The notes under the pieces: generated by a model
What the model was told of the DNA's origin: nothing
Seen by the model: the letters and a program-made list of their open reading frames with translations, nothing else
The model's database searches: none
Program-made: the position numbers and the translations under genes
Shown: piece by piece, positions 9,812 through 20,908 of the stretch
Position numbering within the stretch: the stretch's first letter is position 1
Layout of the letters: the number at the start of each line of letters is the position of its first letter
NCBI GenBank assembly: GCA_014843695.1
Contig: CM026395.1
Location: 44,378,396-44,442,395 of the forward strand
Origin: Archivesica marissinica
Taxonomy: Eukaryota; Mollusca; Bivalvia; Venerida; Vesicomyidae
DNA: 64,000 nucleotides
Direction of reading: 5' to 3'

Positions 9812-11782
9812 AACGACATGTAGCGCATGTCATCTGAACGTCATGTAGCGCATGCCATCTGAACGTCATGTAGCGCATGCCATCTGAATGACATGTAGCG
9901 CATGTCATCTGAACGTCATGTAGCGCATGCCATCTGAATGACATGTAGCGCATGTCATCTGAACGTCATGTAGCGCATGCCATCTGAACGACATGTAGCG
10001 CATGTCATCTGAACGACATGTAGCGCATGCCATCTGAACGACATGTAGCGCATGTTATCTGAACGACATGTAGCGCATGCCATCTGAACGACATGTAGCG
10101 CATGCCATCTGAACGACATGTAGCGCATGCCATCTGAACGACATGTAGCGCATGCCATCTGAACGACATGTAGCGCATGCCATCTGAACGACATGTAGCG
10201 CATGCCATCTGAACGTCATGTAGCGCATGCCATCTGAACGACATGTAGCGCATGCCATCTGAACGACATGTAGCGCATGACATCTGAACGACATGTAGCG
10301 CATGCCATCTGAACGACATGTAGCGCATGCCATCTGAACGACATGTAGCGCATGCCATCTGAACGACATGTAGCGCATGCCATCTGAACGACATGTAGCG
10401 CATGCCATCTGAACGACATGTAGCGCATGCCATCTGAACGACATGTAGCGCATGCCATCTGAACGACATGTAGCGCATGCCATCTGAACGACATGTAGCG
10501 CATGTCATCTGAACGACATGTAGCGCATGCCATCTGAACGACATGTAGCGCATGCCATCTGAACGACATGTAGCGCATGTCATCTGAACGACATGTAGCG
10601 CATGCCATCTGAACGACATGTAGCGCATGCCATCTGAACGACATGTAGCGCATGCCATCTGAACGACATGTAGCGCATGCCATCTGAACGACATGTAGCG
10701 CATGCCATCTGAACGACATGTAGCGCATGCCATCTGAACGACATGTAGCGCATGCCATCTGAACGACATGTAGCGCATGCCATCTGAACGACATGTAGCG
10801 CATGCCATCTGAACGACATGTAGCGCATGCCATCTGAACGACATGTAGTAGCGCATGCCATCTGAACGACATGTAGCGCATGCCATCTGAATGACATGTA
10901 GCGCATGCCATCTGAACGACATGTAGCGCATGCCATCTGAACGACATGTAGCGCATGCCATCTGAACGACATGTAGCGCATGCCATCTGAACGACATGTA
11001 GCGCATGCCATCTGAACGACATGTAGCGCATGCCATCTGAACGACTCTGAACGACATGTAGCGCATGCCATCTGAACGACATGTAGCACATGCCATCTGA
11101 ACGACATGTAGCGCATGCCATCTGAACGACATGTAGCGCATGCCATCTGAACGTCATGTAGCGCATGCCATCTGAACGACATGTAGCGCATGCCATCTGA
11201 ACGACATGTAGCGCATGCCATCTGAACGACATGTAGCGCATGCCATCTGAACGACATGTAGCGCATGCCATCTGAACGACATGTAGCGCATGCCATCTGA
11301 ACGACATGTAGCGCATGCCATCTGAACGACGTGTAGCGCATGCCATCTGAACGACGTGTAGCGCATGCCATCTGAACGATATGTAGCGCATGCCATCTGA
11401 ACGACATGTAGCGCATGCCATCTGAACGACATGTAGCGCATGCCATCTGAACGACATGTAGCGCATGCCATCTGAACGACATGTAGCGCATGCCATCTGA
11501 ACGACGTGTAGCGCATGCCATCTGAACGACGTGTAGCGCATGCCATCTGAACGACGTGTAGTGCATGCCATCTGAACGACGTGTAGCGCATGCCATCTGA
11601 ACGACGTGTAGCGCATGCCATCTGAACGACGTGTAGCGCATGTCATCTGAACGACGTGTAGCGCATGCCATCTGAAGGACATGTAGCGCATGCCATCTGA
11701 ACGACATGTAGCGCAGCGCATGTCATCTGAACGACGTGTAGCGCATGTCATCTGAAGGACATGTAGCGCATGTCATCTGAAA
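9812..11782. repeat. 25-bp satellite array, about 79 copies
   Basis: The unit 'catgtagcgcatgccatctg' plus 'aacga' repeats for nearly 2 kb with few variants, a 12-bp partial unit near 11045 and a triplet insertion near 10850. On the minus strand each unit contains TTCAGATGGCATG, matching the acceptor/exon boundary of microexon 9553-9588. Long minus-strand ORFs are periodicity artefacts: 25 bp gives a 25-residue repeat in all frames. Confidence 0.9.
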
Positions 11783-11789
11783 TCAATAA

Positions 11790-12570
11790 CGGTATTGGCG
11801 ATGCCGTAATAGGCTAGTCCAATTACAAATATGTAATCGGGAAAAGACTTTAAGAAATCAATAACGATGTGTAACACATATGCCATCTGTAATAATATAT
11901 CCACTAGATGTGAGTATGAAAGTGGTGTAGACTATGCCTGCCTGGGCACTGGCGATGCGTTAATTGTCATATTACAAATATGTTCTTGGGTTTTTATGGG
12001 GAGGGCCAATCACTAATGTTGTCAGAACTTGTGGCCAATCACTAATATTGTCAGAACGTGTGGCCCAACCCTTTAGCTAATATTTATCAGTTATACTATT
12101 GTTATATACATGTATATAGAGCAATAAAATATCAAATCAATGTTCTTGGGAATTGACCACCGTACCATCTCACATACTTCCAAGTCCGAGGATCGAATCC
12201 GGGTTACATTGGTGAGAAGCTCACCACTGTGCTAATCGGACAGCCTGAATGTGGTGTAGTACGTATGCATACATGTCATGTTATAGTATTTGTGATTAAA
12301 CTGTGTTTAAGTTTTTAAAAAAAGTGTGTAACCATATGTCACCTGACACAAAGGAAATGCGTTGTAACACATTATGCCAACATGTGTTAATACAGTTAAA
12401 ATGGCGCACTAACGATACATATATATGGTTATTATATCATGTAAATGTGTTTGTTGCAAACCAGTATTACACAAGTATGTCAGTAAAGAAATCCAATCTA
12501 CGACACAGGAAATCCAAATCCAAATCTTGGATGTACTGCACTTATTAATAGCATTCAATTCAAAACCCCG
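11790..12570. other. intron with partial SINE C copy
   Basis: Contains a leftover satellite-like unit near 11870 and a truncated minus-strand SINE C head at about 12150-12246. No gene was recognised. Confidence 0.5.
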
Positions 12571-12835
12571 ATTCGTGGTCGAGTGGTTAAGGTCGCTGAC
12601 TTGTATACCACTGTAACGTATGATCACTGATGGTCACGGGTTCGAGCCCCGCTCAGGCCGTGTCTCATTTATATGAAAAAGTTGGCAGTTTCTTACGGAG
12701 GTTGGTGCACCCAAGTACTGGTTAACCGCTGGACCCTGCCCAGGAAAGGTGTTGCTAGGTAAACTGCCCGCCGGCGATATAGCCCAAAATGCTACGGTGC
12801 TGATGCAGGCGTAAAACCCGAAATATAACATAACA
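12571..12835 (+). mobile_element. tRNA-derived SINE, family D
   Basis: A long-variable-arm tRNA-like head (Leu/Ser type) has box A GTGGTCGAGTGGTTAAGG and box B GGGTTCGAGCCCC. The body contains 'ggttggtgcacccaagtact' and the tail 'cgtaaaacccgaaatataac'. A minus-strand copy is at 38640-38850. Confidence 0.75.
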
Positions 12836-13258
12836 TAATCATTTCAAAACTCGTATAAACTAGGATATCATATAATGTTACGTGCTTCCAAAATCTGATA
12901 CAGACAAACGTTATATGAGAATATCAAAACACAGACGTGTAACGTTTCAAATGTTAAAAAACAGTCTTAAGTTGTCCCCCCAAAAACGTGTTTGCAATAC
13001 TAGTACTGTAGATCTTTATAAAACAAGACAATGCTAAATGTTATTGACTCTTTTTTAACTACTGTGTTGATAGGTGGGTGGGGTTACGGTATTTGTTTTA
13101 TAGTTATTGTACATGTAGATAACTCAAACGTGTGATATCAAAACATTCGTATCTGTATGTTCCATTTCTTGTACCAGAACTACATATACCTCGTGACACG
13201 GTATATAGCAATCGGAGAAAACATTGGTTTCTATTGCCTCCAGTCACAGTAAGCTTAA

Positions 13259-13549
13259 CAGGGTTCATTCTAGGTCAGAATTGTTGGGAGAAGTGAGAAA
13301 GCGCGTGATTGCTTCCTTAAATGGTATACTTCTGCAAAATAGGGTTAAAATGCACAGTACAACCATTAAATACAACATTTGAATAGGAGTGCTTTATAAT
13401 GGGCCAGCGTATTTTACTAGACAAAATTTTGTTTGAAAATCGTAAAAACCAAATAATTTTTTTTTTAGGGAGAAATGGGGCCCCAGAGGGCGAAGTCAGG
13501 GTCCCTAGGGCGACAATTTCGCCCACATCGCCATCTAGAATGATCCCTG
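13259..13549. mobile_element. hAT-type MITE (copy 1)
   Basis: The inverted termini are CAGGGTTCATTCTAG and CTAGAATGATCCCTG. The interior is shared with the inverted copy at 63239-63504. CAGGG ends are typical of hAT elements. I could not identify a clean 8-bp target duplication. The flanks 12836-13258 and 13550-13812 show nothing else. Confidence 0.65.
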
Positions 13550-13812
13550 AGCTATACGATTTAGAATTATGTATGCATTATAACTGGATGTATTCAATGT
13601 TCCAGCAAATGGCAGCAAGTTATCATAATGACACGTGTGTGTTTGCAGTTTGTAAATAGTCAAGTTGCCATGGTGTTGACCTTGCAATGTTAACTACTGT
13701 AAACTTTTGTTATGGAAATGTATTATTTATCCTTAATAGACCTTGAGTATAATTAGTTTCGTTGCTACTTGTGCCAAAATAAACGACCAAGCTAAACATT
13801 GGCCAACTAAAA

Positions 13813-14040
13813 ATGTCGTGATGGCGTAGTGGTAGATTGTTCACTTCAGGTGCGAACGGTCGGTGTTCGAGCCACGCTTGAGTCGTTTACGATCATGCCC
13901 TTAGGCAAACCATTTAAATTCCACAGTGTCTCTTTCTCCCTCGTTGGTTATGGATTCCATCAGGAATTAGGTCTCGAGAGTGATTTATATAAGTTGTAAG
14001 AACTTGTTTCGCAATCGAGCTAAAATAAATTTGTATAATC
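13813..14040 (+). mobile_element. tRNA-derived SINE, family B (copy)
   Basis: Same head, body and tail as the copy at 4768-4990, slightly more diverged in the box B region. Confidence 0.75.
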
Positions 14041-14361
14041 TAACTAATAAAAGTCATATAATTAATATATGAATGACTATTTTAGTTCAAATATGGATGT
14101 CCAGAGGTCGATTTTCAGAATTGGAATAGAGTGGTCCCGGGTTCGATACTACGTAGCGGCAAATACATATATGTAGGGTTCTTCAGTAAGACACCCTGCA
14201 CACATTGCTTAGTACTGGGTAGCTTCTTTAGGCTAGAGCATGCCCAGGAAAACCGACAAGGACATGTATATGTCAGAGTTGGAATCCTTTCCTTTAATGA
14301 GATAAAGACATGTTGATATATAAAAACGTGTTTCTGGCTTTGTGCTTAATATCTATATTGT

Positions 14362-14596
14362 GTAGTTTATACAAATTTATTTTAGCTCGATTGCGAAACA
14401 AATTATTTCAACTTATATAAATCACTCTCGAGACCTCATTCCTGATGGAATCCATCGCCACGAGGGAGAGAGAAGAGGCAACGTGGAATTTAAATGCCTT
14501 GCCTAAGGGCACAATCGTAACGACTCCAGTGGGGCTCGAACTCCGGGCCTTCCGCACGTGAAATGAACGCGCTACCACTGAGCTATCACGACTTCC
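14362..14596 (-). mobile_element. tRNA-derived SINE, family B (copy)
   Basis: Full-length minus-strand copy. The tail is at 14375-14430 and the tRNA-like head at 14525-14596. Confidence 0.75.
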
Positions 14597-14682
14597 TATT
14601 ATTTGGTTACATATGTTGATTCGTTGAAACCAGTTCGATTGTGCTTCCGTTGATCTTATATTTATATGATCATGTTTGACTG

Positions 14683-14780
14683 AGAATTGCACCTAGACTG
14701 AGAATTGCACCTAGACTGAGAATTGCACCTAGACTGAGAATTGCGCACCTAGACTGAGAATTGCACCTAGACTGAGAACC
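14683..14780. repeat. 18-bp tandem repeat, 6 copies
   Basis: The unit 'ctgagaattgcacctaga' repeats just left of element A. One unit has a two-base insertion. Confidence 0.85.
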
Positions 14781-14890
14781 ATAGTCCCCGTTATTTTAAT
14801 GACCCACACATGACATGAATTTGCATTAACTAATCGAACCTACGTGATAATATACATTACTCTTTATTACTTCCACCGAGTGCAGCAGCA

Positions 14891-15253
14891 GGGGGGGGGG
14901 GGCGTAACAAAATAAATGGGACCCTTTTTTATTAAAATAAAGCTCTCCAACTCGTTCTAATTCCCAAATAATCGAATTTGGGGGGTTAAAATATCGACCT
15001 AAATTTGTTATTATATTATAACCAAAACGACGAGGAATATACCCAACTAATTGGAATATTATGTCAACATTCTTCGACACATTTTACTCAGCAGGGGGGG
15101 GGTGAGTAACAAAATAAATGGGAGCCTCGGCGCCCCCCGTTGAGCCCTCCCTCCATGTTCCGGGTGAACAGACCTCTTAATTTGGGCCGAGGAGGCTCCC
15201 AGCCCCATTTCAGACGGCCAAAAAACACCCATATATGAGCCAGGGGACGGCCC
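14891..15253. repeat. element A left terminal inverted repeat
   Basis: About 360 bp starting at a G-run and 'cgtaacaaaataaatgggac' is repeated in inverted orientation at 30226-30584. A second G-run plus 'tgagtaacaaaataaatggg' lies 200 bp inside, and element B begins at that inner start. Long inverted repeats are expected of Polinton-type elements. No 6-bp target duplication could be identified. Confidence 0.75.
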
Positions 15254-15704
15254 ACAACCCTCGCCGGCCCAGGGTTCTCAGACACTACGTGCCAAAACAG
15301 ATATGACAAACCACTTACCTGTCGGGGGTGAATCTCAATGATTATTAAGCCTTTTGGTCGTGCCCCGGGCGCCAACGCAGCTCTCACCATCCGCTGACGA
15401 GCGAATATCAATCGGGTATAAAAAAGGGCGAATATCAATCGGACATAAAAGGACGAGCCGTTCGAATCCGTACTACAAAATGGAAAGCCCTAGTCTAGTC
15501 AAATGGTCCATTTAAAGGGGGAAGTGAGTTAACGGAGTGAGTGGTAAACTTGTGTCGAAAAATCGAGCGCTATAGTCAAATGGTGCGGGAAATAATCGAA
15601 ATTGGGGGGTTAAAATATCGACCTAAAATTGTTATCGAAGAATATACCCTCGGAAATAAATATATATAATAAAAAAATAACGTAATCAACGCAAAAAAAA
15701 AAGA

Positions 15705-15746
15705 TTCTTAAATAATATCTCTTATATTAGAAATATTATTTAAGAA
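15705..15746. repeat. palindrome with 18-nt loop (element A orientation)
   Basis: A perfect 12-bp inverted repeat (ttcttaaataat / attatttaagaa) surrounds an 18-nt loop. In element B (46170-46211) the arms are identical but the loop is present as its reverse complement. Confidence 0.85.
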
Positions 15747-15861
15747 CCACTTTTTCCCCTTAAGTCGAAAATGTTTAATATTCTGGAGCACTAGGGATTG
15801 CTCGAGGCGTGTAATTGGGAGGACTTTCACGTTCGAGAGGACCTCCCCACATACATAAACA

Positions 15862-16607
15862 CTACGCGCTTAGTTGTTTTAACACTTTTTTTCTCTCGTC
15901 CGATCTACCGTCAGCGATTAATTTATCGATGTTGGCCTTCGATAATACATCTACATCAACTATTATAGCTACAACACTAATAGCGTCTAACGGTCTAGCC
16001 GAAGTCGTTACAAAGTTTATAACATTACCCGCCATCACTTCAATAGGATTAGCAAAAACTATATACGCCGATCGAACGTCCTTAATTTTTGTAATACTTT
16101 CTTTTTGTGTAATTCCATTAATTACGGGATGTACCGTAATCGTATCTAAACCATCACCTCCGCTACCAGTTTTTATGGAAGAAATAGACATGCGTAAAAT
16201 TCTACCCGCTATAGTCATAGGGTATCCGGAATATTTATTATTAGCGCTATTACCGAATGCCCATCCCAATACATCGCGTAAAGGATCCCTTTCCTCGGCC
16301 CATATAGTAATAATATCTTTTTTAGGTTTATTTAATATAGTTGACGTTACGGCAATTAATCCGTCTAAGTCTTTTTCTAGAGCATTTAATTTACGAGTAT
16401 CCGAATCAGGTTTATTTAATATAGTCGACGTTACGGTAACTAATCCCTTTAATTGTTTTTCTATACTATTTAATTTAGCCGATTCGGATTTATCTAATAT
16501 ATTTGACGACGTTATGGCTATAAATTTATTTAATCGTTTTTCTAGATCATTTAATTTACCGTTATCTTTAATATATCTTTATGACTACCCGGCCCGTAAA
16601 TACTCAT
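15862..16607 (-). pseudogene. fibre-like coiled-coil protein fused to a membrane-protein tail
   Basis: Minus-strand frame starting with MSIYGPGS at 16607. Its ATG overlaps the stop of the upstream gene (ATGA). A 1-nt deletion about 50 bp in breaks the frame. The rest reads as heptad-like repeats (NSIEKQL, NALEKDL, TSTILNKP), then a globular stretch (WAEERDPLRDVLGWAFG onwards). The last 35 codons match the C-terminus of the separate gene at 46330-46936 in element B. The ORF is thus an in-frame chimera made by a deletion of about 550 bp. A trimeric attachment fibre or spike is a guess from the coiled-coil layout. Confidence 0.55.
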
Positions 16608-18246
16608 TTTACTTCGAGTACTACGGAGATCGGAAATTCGTGATTGTCTAACTTTCTTCCGTTATCATCTCTGATAGTAATATCCAATTCGTTAATACAA
16701 CCGCGTTCCAAATGTTTGAATTCTGGATTAGGATAATCTATAACAACGGGTTCCCTGAAGAAAGCATTTCCCGCGTCTATTATCTTAAGGAGTGTACTCG
16801 GAGTGTGCAAAACCACAATTATTTGCACGAAATGTTTATTATTGTTATATATAAATAGTAATGTATTATATAAATACATTAAACTGTTTCTATATATGGC
16901 CAAGTGTTTACCATGTAATATATATATATTTGTTTTATGCATAATCGTCTGCTATTATTTTCGCGCCTAAAAATTATCAGTCTCGCTTCGCGCGGGAAAT
17001 GACTCAAGATTTTAGGCCTAATCTCAGTTTATCGAGGCAGTGATAACAGGTGTCCAGTTATGTAATATAAAGGCACCGAACTGGTTTGATGGTGTAATAT
17101 TAGATAACATAACAGATGTTTAGGAATAACAGATGTTTTAGGAATTGTTATATCATATAGACACTGATTCAATCGTGTATATAAGAAATGGATTTTATTA
17201 ACTAAAATCAGATACACTAAGGCCTACCTCCAGGAGAGAGTGTGGCGTGATCTCAATCTATTATATGGAACATATAAACTGTTTTTATGATACTTAGATA
17301 TTATGGACATTATAAGAATTATAACTTATAAAGATTTGTCGAATAATTAAATCGTTCAGCCATAGAAGAAACAGAGAGTTTCGGCGAACCATATCGAAGG
17401 TGATTAAAAGTTAATCTAATCAGAAACATTGATTAGATTATAGTGATATTGAGTAATGACGGATTAGAGAGACTGGAGTTAATTATACTGTGTAGCGCAT
17501 AGTCGGCTCACACAATTGGATTGTTAAATAAGCTTTTAATGATACGATGTATATATATATAAATCACTGATTATATATATATGAATATCTCTGATGCCAA
17601 TTTAAACTAGATATTATATAGAAGAAATGTAAATCTGTGTTGAGTTATCATTAATACATATATTGAAGAAGAAACCCCCTAGACAACTCCAGCGAGTCTA
17701 CATAGGATAGACCCTGGTAAGAGCCGTAGCAACAGAGACATATAATTACGAGAAGAAAAAGGAGAGTTTGCGACAGGAGCTCCATCACATACGTTATACG
17801 ACGTATTTAATTGTTCTAAGTGCACTCGAATAGTTTTAGTTAAGGCAAAACTTACCGGTTTTTCGCCGACGTATATACCGGGTTCCAACCAACCTTTATT
17901 AGCGTTATACGTTTTAAATATACCTAGTATGTCACACATACCAGGTGTCATAGTTATTTTTTCGCGTTTGACATTTAGGGTTGCGATTCCATTAGATTTA
18001 CAAATGCTGATACTCGCGAAGTCGGTAAATTCTGTATCAATAAATGTTTGTAAATCCTCGAAATTCCATAAACCCGGTGATAATTTTACCGCGGTTACAG
18101 TACTCTCTTTTAGGTACCCAAATCCTTCGTTTATGATCGTATTATACCAACCGACCGTAAGTGTTATTGATCTAAGGCCAACGCGTAGATCCCCGCCCCG
18201 TTATCAATATATTATTGGAGGCTTGTGGCCTCACCCCTTTGAACAT
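16604..18246 (-). pseudogene. candidate minor structural (penton-like) protein, interrupted
   Basis: Two coding pieces can be read on the minus strand. An upstream part (about 18246-17774) contains LSPGLWNFEDLQTFIDTEF and EPGIYVGEKP, with a frameshift near its start. A C-terminal part (about 16800-16604) ends with strand-rich sequence (INELDITIRDDNGRKLD, FPISVVLEV). Between them lies about 0.97 kb of AT-rich non-coding sequence, apparently an insertion. The C-terminal pattern is like that of small jelly-roll virion proteins, but the role is inference. Element B lacks this gene entirely. Confidence 0.45.
16804..17773. other. AT-rich insert splitting the structural gene
   Basis: Sequence between the two gene pieces has no coherent ORF and much A/T, with a 'tatatatat' tract near 17550. 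The ends show only weak inverted similarity, so its class is unknown. Confidence 0.4.
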
Positions 18247-18279
18247 CGGTGATTGTTTGAAACATAGTTATAATAAAAT

Positions 18280-19635
18280 ATGGCTAATACTTTAAATAGA
18301 ACTTTCGGCTATAATCCTTCGGTTACTTATAAAACCGGCGGTGTATATAAACGCCAGCTTGAGGCCGTGAACCTAACCACCCTGATGATCACGGTCGGCC
18401 CGAACGAGGTCTTCTACACCGAGGTTACGAATATCTGGCGAAAATACAGGCTACCTCCTGTCAAGACGGACACTGTAGCGCAGGCTTGGAACAACACACC
18501 AATGCAGTTTTGGCAGAATCAGCTCAACTTCGCCATGTGGTGTGCCACGACCGGTTGCGGTGTGTCGTTCGAAGACAATCTGAACGGTGTAGGTGCCCAA
18601 AACGAACCGCTGATGCAATCGGTCTATATCTTCCACGTCTACTATACTATTAGGAGGATTTTAGACGAATTACGAGTCTCGCTACCGCAGGATAATAATT
18701 TCGATCCCTTCTCAAATACGTACGACAGACGGGCCTATGAGCGGATATGCGCAGAGTTTGACGTGAGACCGATGACCGACTGGCGGCAGAAGAGCTACCA
18801 GAACAGCAACGGGCTCGGTGATGTCTACACCCTAAGTCACAGCACGAGGGCACGGACGAGCATGGCAGACCACGCACAAATATTATCGGTCAATGTCGGT
18901 AATTTAGATCGGTCGTCGGCGACCTTCGGTCCTGAGGTCCCAGGTGAGTTTCATACGCCTTTCCTAGCTAAAGCATATTACGCTCCTCCGGTGAAAGCTC
19001 ATATTGATCATATTCTGCAGGATCCGGGCGTAGACGGCGCCTGGAGCACATTTGTGCTAGATAAGTCAAACGGGTTCACCCGGGCCGGTGTTTCCCGCCT
19101 GAATGATTCAATCCGGACCTATGTCTGGGCTCTCCTGGGAGCCCAGTCACAGACGAGGTCCTGCATCATGGGAGTGGGCACGGCATTTGACGCACAGAAG
19201 CAGTTTCTAGCGAATGTCGAGGACGCCATAAACTCCCCGGTGGACATCCCATCGGCAATCGTGCGGTACCAAGACGTTCTTCAGTATGCGAAGAGTCAGG
19301 TAGATTTCGTCTTCGGCCACAGTCTCTACATGGCCCCGAGTGACATGTTGCTGCGAATCGGTCATCGGGCCGGATACAACAATGAAATCGTGATAGCTAG
19401 CTCCAACCTGTCATTAGGTCGCAATGACGATGTCAACGGGGTGGCTGACATACCAACAACTCACGGGAGCTTCTCCGCCGGTCCGCTTCATAAAAAGATT
19501 GCCGAGGCGGAACCAGGCCCACCGGCAGTGGTTCCCACGGGAACGACTGATGAAGAACAGCATGAAGATGAGAAAAATGCGCTCATTGTGGTTGGCGTCA
19601 TCTCAGGGTTGGCAATTCTTTGGCTATTACCCTAG
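18280..19635 (+). CDS. element A membrane-anchored structural-type protein, 451 aa
   Basis: Intact ORF starting MANTLNRTFGYNPSV, 33 bp from the divergent minus-strand gene. The body is soluble and rich in aromatic and polar residues (WRKYRLPPVKTDTVAQAWNN, WCATTGCGVSFED). The last 20 residues form a hydrophobic segment (ALIVVGVISGLAILWLL), a likely C-terminal membrane anchor. The acidic linker before it (TDEEQHEDE) fits a stalk. I do not recognise a domain. Its place beside capsid genes suggests a virion or membrane component. The B copy (47134-48259) has lost the first 75 or so codons. Confidence 0.6.
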   Translation: MANTLNRTFGYNPSVTYKTGGVYKRQLEAVNLTTLMITVGPNEVFYTEVTNIWRKYRLPPVKTDTVAQAWNNTPMQFWQNQLNFAMWCATTGCGVSFEDNLNGVGAQNEPLMQSVYIFHVYYTIRRILDELRVSLPQDNNFDPFSNTYDRRAYERICAEFDVRPMTDWRQKSYQNSNGLGDVYTLSHSTRARTSMADHAQILSVNVGNLDRSSATFGPEVPGEFHTPFLAKAYYAPPVKAHIDHILQDPGVDGAWSTFVLDKSNGFTRAGVSRLNDSIRTYVWALLGAQSQTRSCIMGVGTAFDAQKQFLANVEDAINSPVDIPSAIVRYQDVLQYAKSQVDFVFGHSLYMAPSDMLLRIGHRAGYNNEIVIASSNLSLGRNDDVNGVADIPTTHGSFSAGPLHKKIAEAEPGPPAVVPTGTTDEEQHEDEKNALIVVGVISGLAILWLLP

Positions 19636-19737
19636 TAATGTACTAACCTAGGCCGCGCCAGGCTGCAACATACAGTAGCCCGCCGACGGCAACGACCAGT
19701 GCCCATATATTTTCTGAGAGCCACCCCGCCGTCTTGC

Positions 19738-20901
19738 TCAAGAAGGTGAGGAGCCAGGAGGCAATGCCACCGATAATGCCAGGAAGCGCTGCCGCAGCCT
19801 TTCCGGCGAGTTTTGCCAGTGCCCTACAAAATATTTCAACACCTTTTTAGCCCACTCCTTGATGCCCTCCTTAGCGGGAACCGCTGCAGCGGCCCCCGCA
19901 GCACCCCCGCCTGTAAGAGCCAGCACAAGCGTACTCACAATAAACCCGAGTGCAGTCATAATGCTTACTAGTGTGACGCCCTGCTCTCTGAACAATGTGC
20001 GAAGACGCTCGCCGAGCGTGGTGTCCTCATGGAGGACCCGTGATATAGTTTCGCGGATCCGATTGATTTGTGTACGGAGCGCCTCCCGGTTGGCAGAGGC
20101 GGCCCCCAAGCGGGCTGCTCTTTCATCCTGCAACCCCTGCAGGCGCTCAGTGATCCGCCGCTTATCGTGTGTTGTGTCGGCCTCGGCTAGTTTCCTTTTT
20201 TCTAGCGCTATATGTTCATCGAGTTCCGTCAATTTGGCGAGGTTGTTGGTTAGCTCGCCCCGGACCGTCTGCATGGTTTTATTAAGCCCGCGGAGTTCAC
20301 GAAGGTTTAACGGCGGATCATCCATTGTGCTGAGTATGTCTTCTATCTGATTATCGGTGAACGTCGTGTCCACTGTGCGAATAACATCGGTGGCGACTTG
20401 CGGGATCTCGTTGAGTTCAACTGTTTCTATTTTGTCTGCTGCTCCACCTAGCTCAGTGGTAGCTGCATGGAGGGCCTCTACTGCCCGGGCGGATATAATT
20501 GTTTTACCTCGCACCCAATCCGTGAATCCAAGCTCGTCTCTGATGATTTGGCCGCCACCTCGCTTCCCGGCAATGGTATTTAATGAGAGTGGCTCGCCGG
20601 TGCGGGCATTGACAATCTCGATGTTAGAGGCGGATTTCAAGTGCAATCTACCGTACCGATTCAATTCAAACTTGGAGTAGTCACGGCCAACCGACGGGAC
20701 CATGCCTTTTTCTGCCAGTTCGCCGTAGTAGGCATCTACGGCGGATCCGAGCAGTTCCTGACTAAGAGGCCCGATGGCCCCCCCAGGCAACATACCGGTA
20801 TCATAGGTGTCTTCTACATCATCTTCTACACCATCGTCGTGTACGAAATCATCCATATCAATGTCTGCCATCGTATTGAAGGCTACCACATTTGGGTTCA
20901 A
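19738..20901 (-). pseudogene. element A coiled-coil membrane protein, C-terminal frameshift
   Basis: 387-codon ORF with an acidic N-terminus (residues 12-35), a long charged coiled coil (about 205-290: GELTNNLAKLTELDEHIALE and on) and a hydrophobic segment (about 305-340). A 1-nt deletion near 19826, in 'ccctacaaaatattt', shifts the frame so the tail differs from B. In B the last 70 residues are hydrophobic and amphipathic (GKAAAALPGIIGGIASWLL, NIWALVVAVGGLLYVA). The gene diverges from the capsid gene with 7 bp between the ATGs. Unknown family; probably membrane-active. Confidence 0.6.
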
Positions 20902-20908
20902 TATAGTA

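Noticed and set aside
9955..11751. Minus-strand ORFs of up to 511 codons
   Set aside because: By-products of the 25-bp satellite; the same 25-residue pattern appears in all three frames.
2485..11782. CRISPR-like arrays
   Set aside because: Repeats are contiguous without unique spacers and the genome is eukaryotic.
15088..15438. Minus-strand ORF in the terminal repeat, also present at 30158-30391 and 45533-45904
   Set aside because: It lies in the inverted repeat and is conserved only because the repeat is; no start context or domain.
19859..20680. Plus-strand Ser-rich ORFs opposite the coiled-coil gene
   Set aside because: Antisense shadows of the conserved minus-strand gene, as is the same strip in element B.
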